Below, one piece after another: positions 63,701-64,000 of a stretch of DNA of 64,000 nt. The stretch is taken from positions 24,733,056 through 24,797,055 of the forward strand of contig OX940868.1 of NCBI GenBank assembly GCA_954871525.1. Direction: 5' to 3'. The notes under the pieces are model-generated. The model worked only from the letters and a program-made list of their open reading frames with translations. It had not been told where the DNA came from and made no database searches. Within the stretch, counting starts at the first letter, position 1; each line of letters begins with the position of its first letter. The DNA comes from Parietaria judaica (lineage: Eukaryota > Streptophyta > Magnoliopsida > Rosales > Urticaceae). A program made the position numbers and the translations under genes.

Positions 63701-64000
63701 TTAGGATTTGAGGGTAATTAGGGAAAATAAAATATAAAATGAGTATAATATATATTAGGGTAAACTGCGGCTAATGTACCAAATGTTTGATCTTTTTCGA
63801 ATTATGTACCCAATGTTTATTTTTGGTGGCTAATGTACCCAATGTTTGATCTGTTAGATATTTTTGTGTTTTCCGTTAGTTGACTGTTAGAGAGTTATCC
63901 TCCTCTATATGCACACTTTTAGTAATTTTGACATAACTCACTCATTTTTTGTCCAAATTTTATGCATGACCTATGGTTGGAAAGAAAAGAGATATATCTA
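63701..64000. other. Window end, nothing recognised
   Basis: AT-rich sequence with CCAATGTTTGAT / CCCAATGTTT repeats at 63778-63852; no gene. Confidence 0.4.

Noticed and set aside
1..64000. CRISPR-like array interpretation of the short repeats at 60740-62470 and 51495-51735
   Set aside because: Repeats are directly adjacent or diverged without unique spacers of constant length, and the context is plant nuclear DNA.

Overview
This is nuclear DNA from a flowering plant, most likely a eudicot. The intergenic DNA is very AT-rich and full of hAT, MULE-like, LINE and LTR elements. The coding islands have much higher GC, and the gene families (berberine-bridge-enzyme-like oxidases, a BAHD acyltransferase, an RPM1-interacting-protein-13-like protein) are plant families. 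I cannot name the species.

The dominant feature is a dispersed cluster of seven berberine bridge enzyme-like (BBE-like) FAD-linked oxidase genes, called here BBE1 to BBE7 in order of position: 6496-8097 (+), 9999-11657 (-), 16172-18733 (+, one intron), 21754-23352 (+), 32432-34039 (+), 39349-40968 (+) and 54015-55628 (+). All read as full-length secreted proteins of about 530-550 residues. BBE2/BBE3 and BBE5/BBE6 are close paralogue pairs. A vinorine-synthase-like BAHD acyltransferase (48829-50172) lies between BBE6 and BBE7. An oxidase array plus an acyltransferase is the gene content expected of a small specialised-metabolism cluster, but this is inference. Active-site residues differ between copies. 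BBE2 has Ala, and BBE7 has Trp, where the flavin-linking Cys normally sits. BBE7 also carries Leu rather than Val at the oxygen gatekeeper position. BBE1 and BBE7 both lack the usual active-site Tyr next to the flavin-linking His and the Lys of the K-x-Q motif.

Other genes are few: a RIN13-like ORF (8347-8874, -), an RS-rich small protein (59633-60040, -), a possible short acidic ORF (36307-36543, -), and a gene fragment carrying an exon like XPF/UVH1 (near 63290-63440, -).

The spaces between genes hold many recognisable elements. The window opens with a 670-bp tandem array (1-2150). A hAT element (12398-14500, TSD TCTATACC) contains a nested Pack-MULE-like element. A 2.3-kb LTR-like element sits inside an older solo LTR (24945-27458). 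A LINE remnant is split by a solo LTR (29025-31050). Foldback MITEs lie just upstream of BBE1 and BBE5. A 5'-truncated LINE with a perfect 10-bp TSD ends about 150 bp before BBE7. A small Gypsy-type non-autonomous retrotransposon with an acidic-repeat gag-like ORF is at 57457-58849. The right end (60190-62470) holds two tandem arrays.
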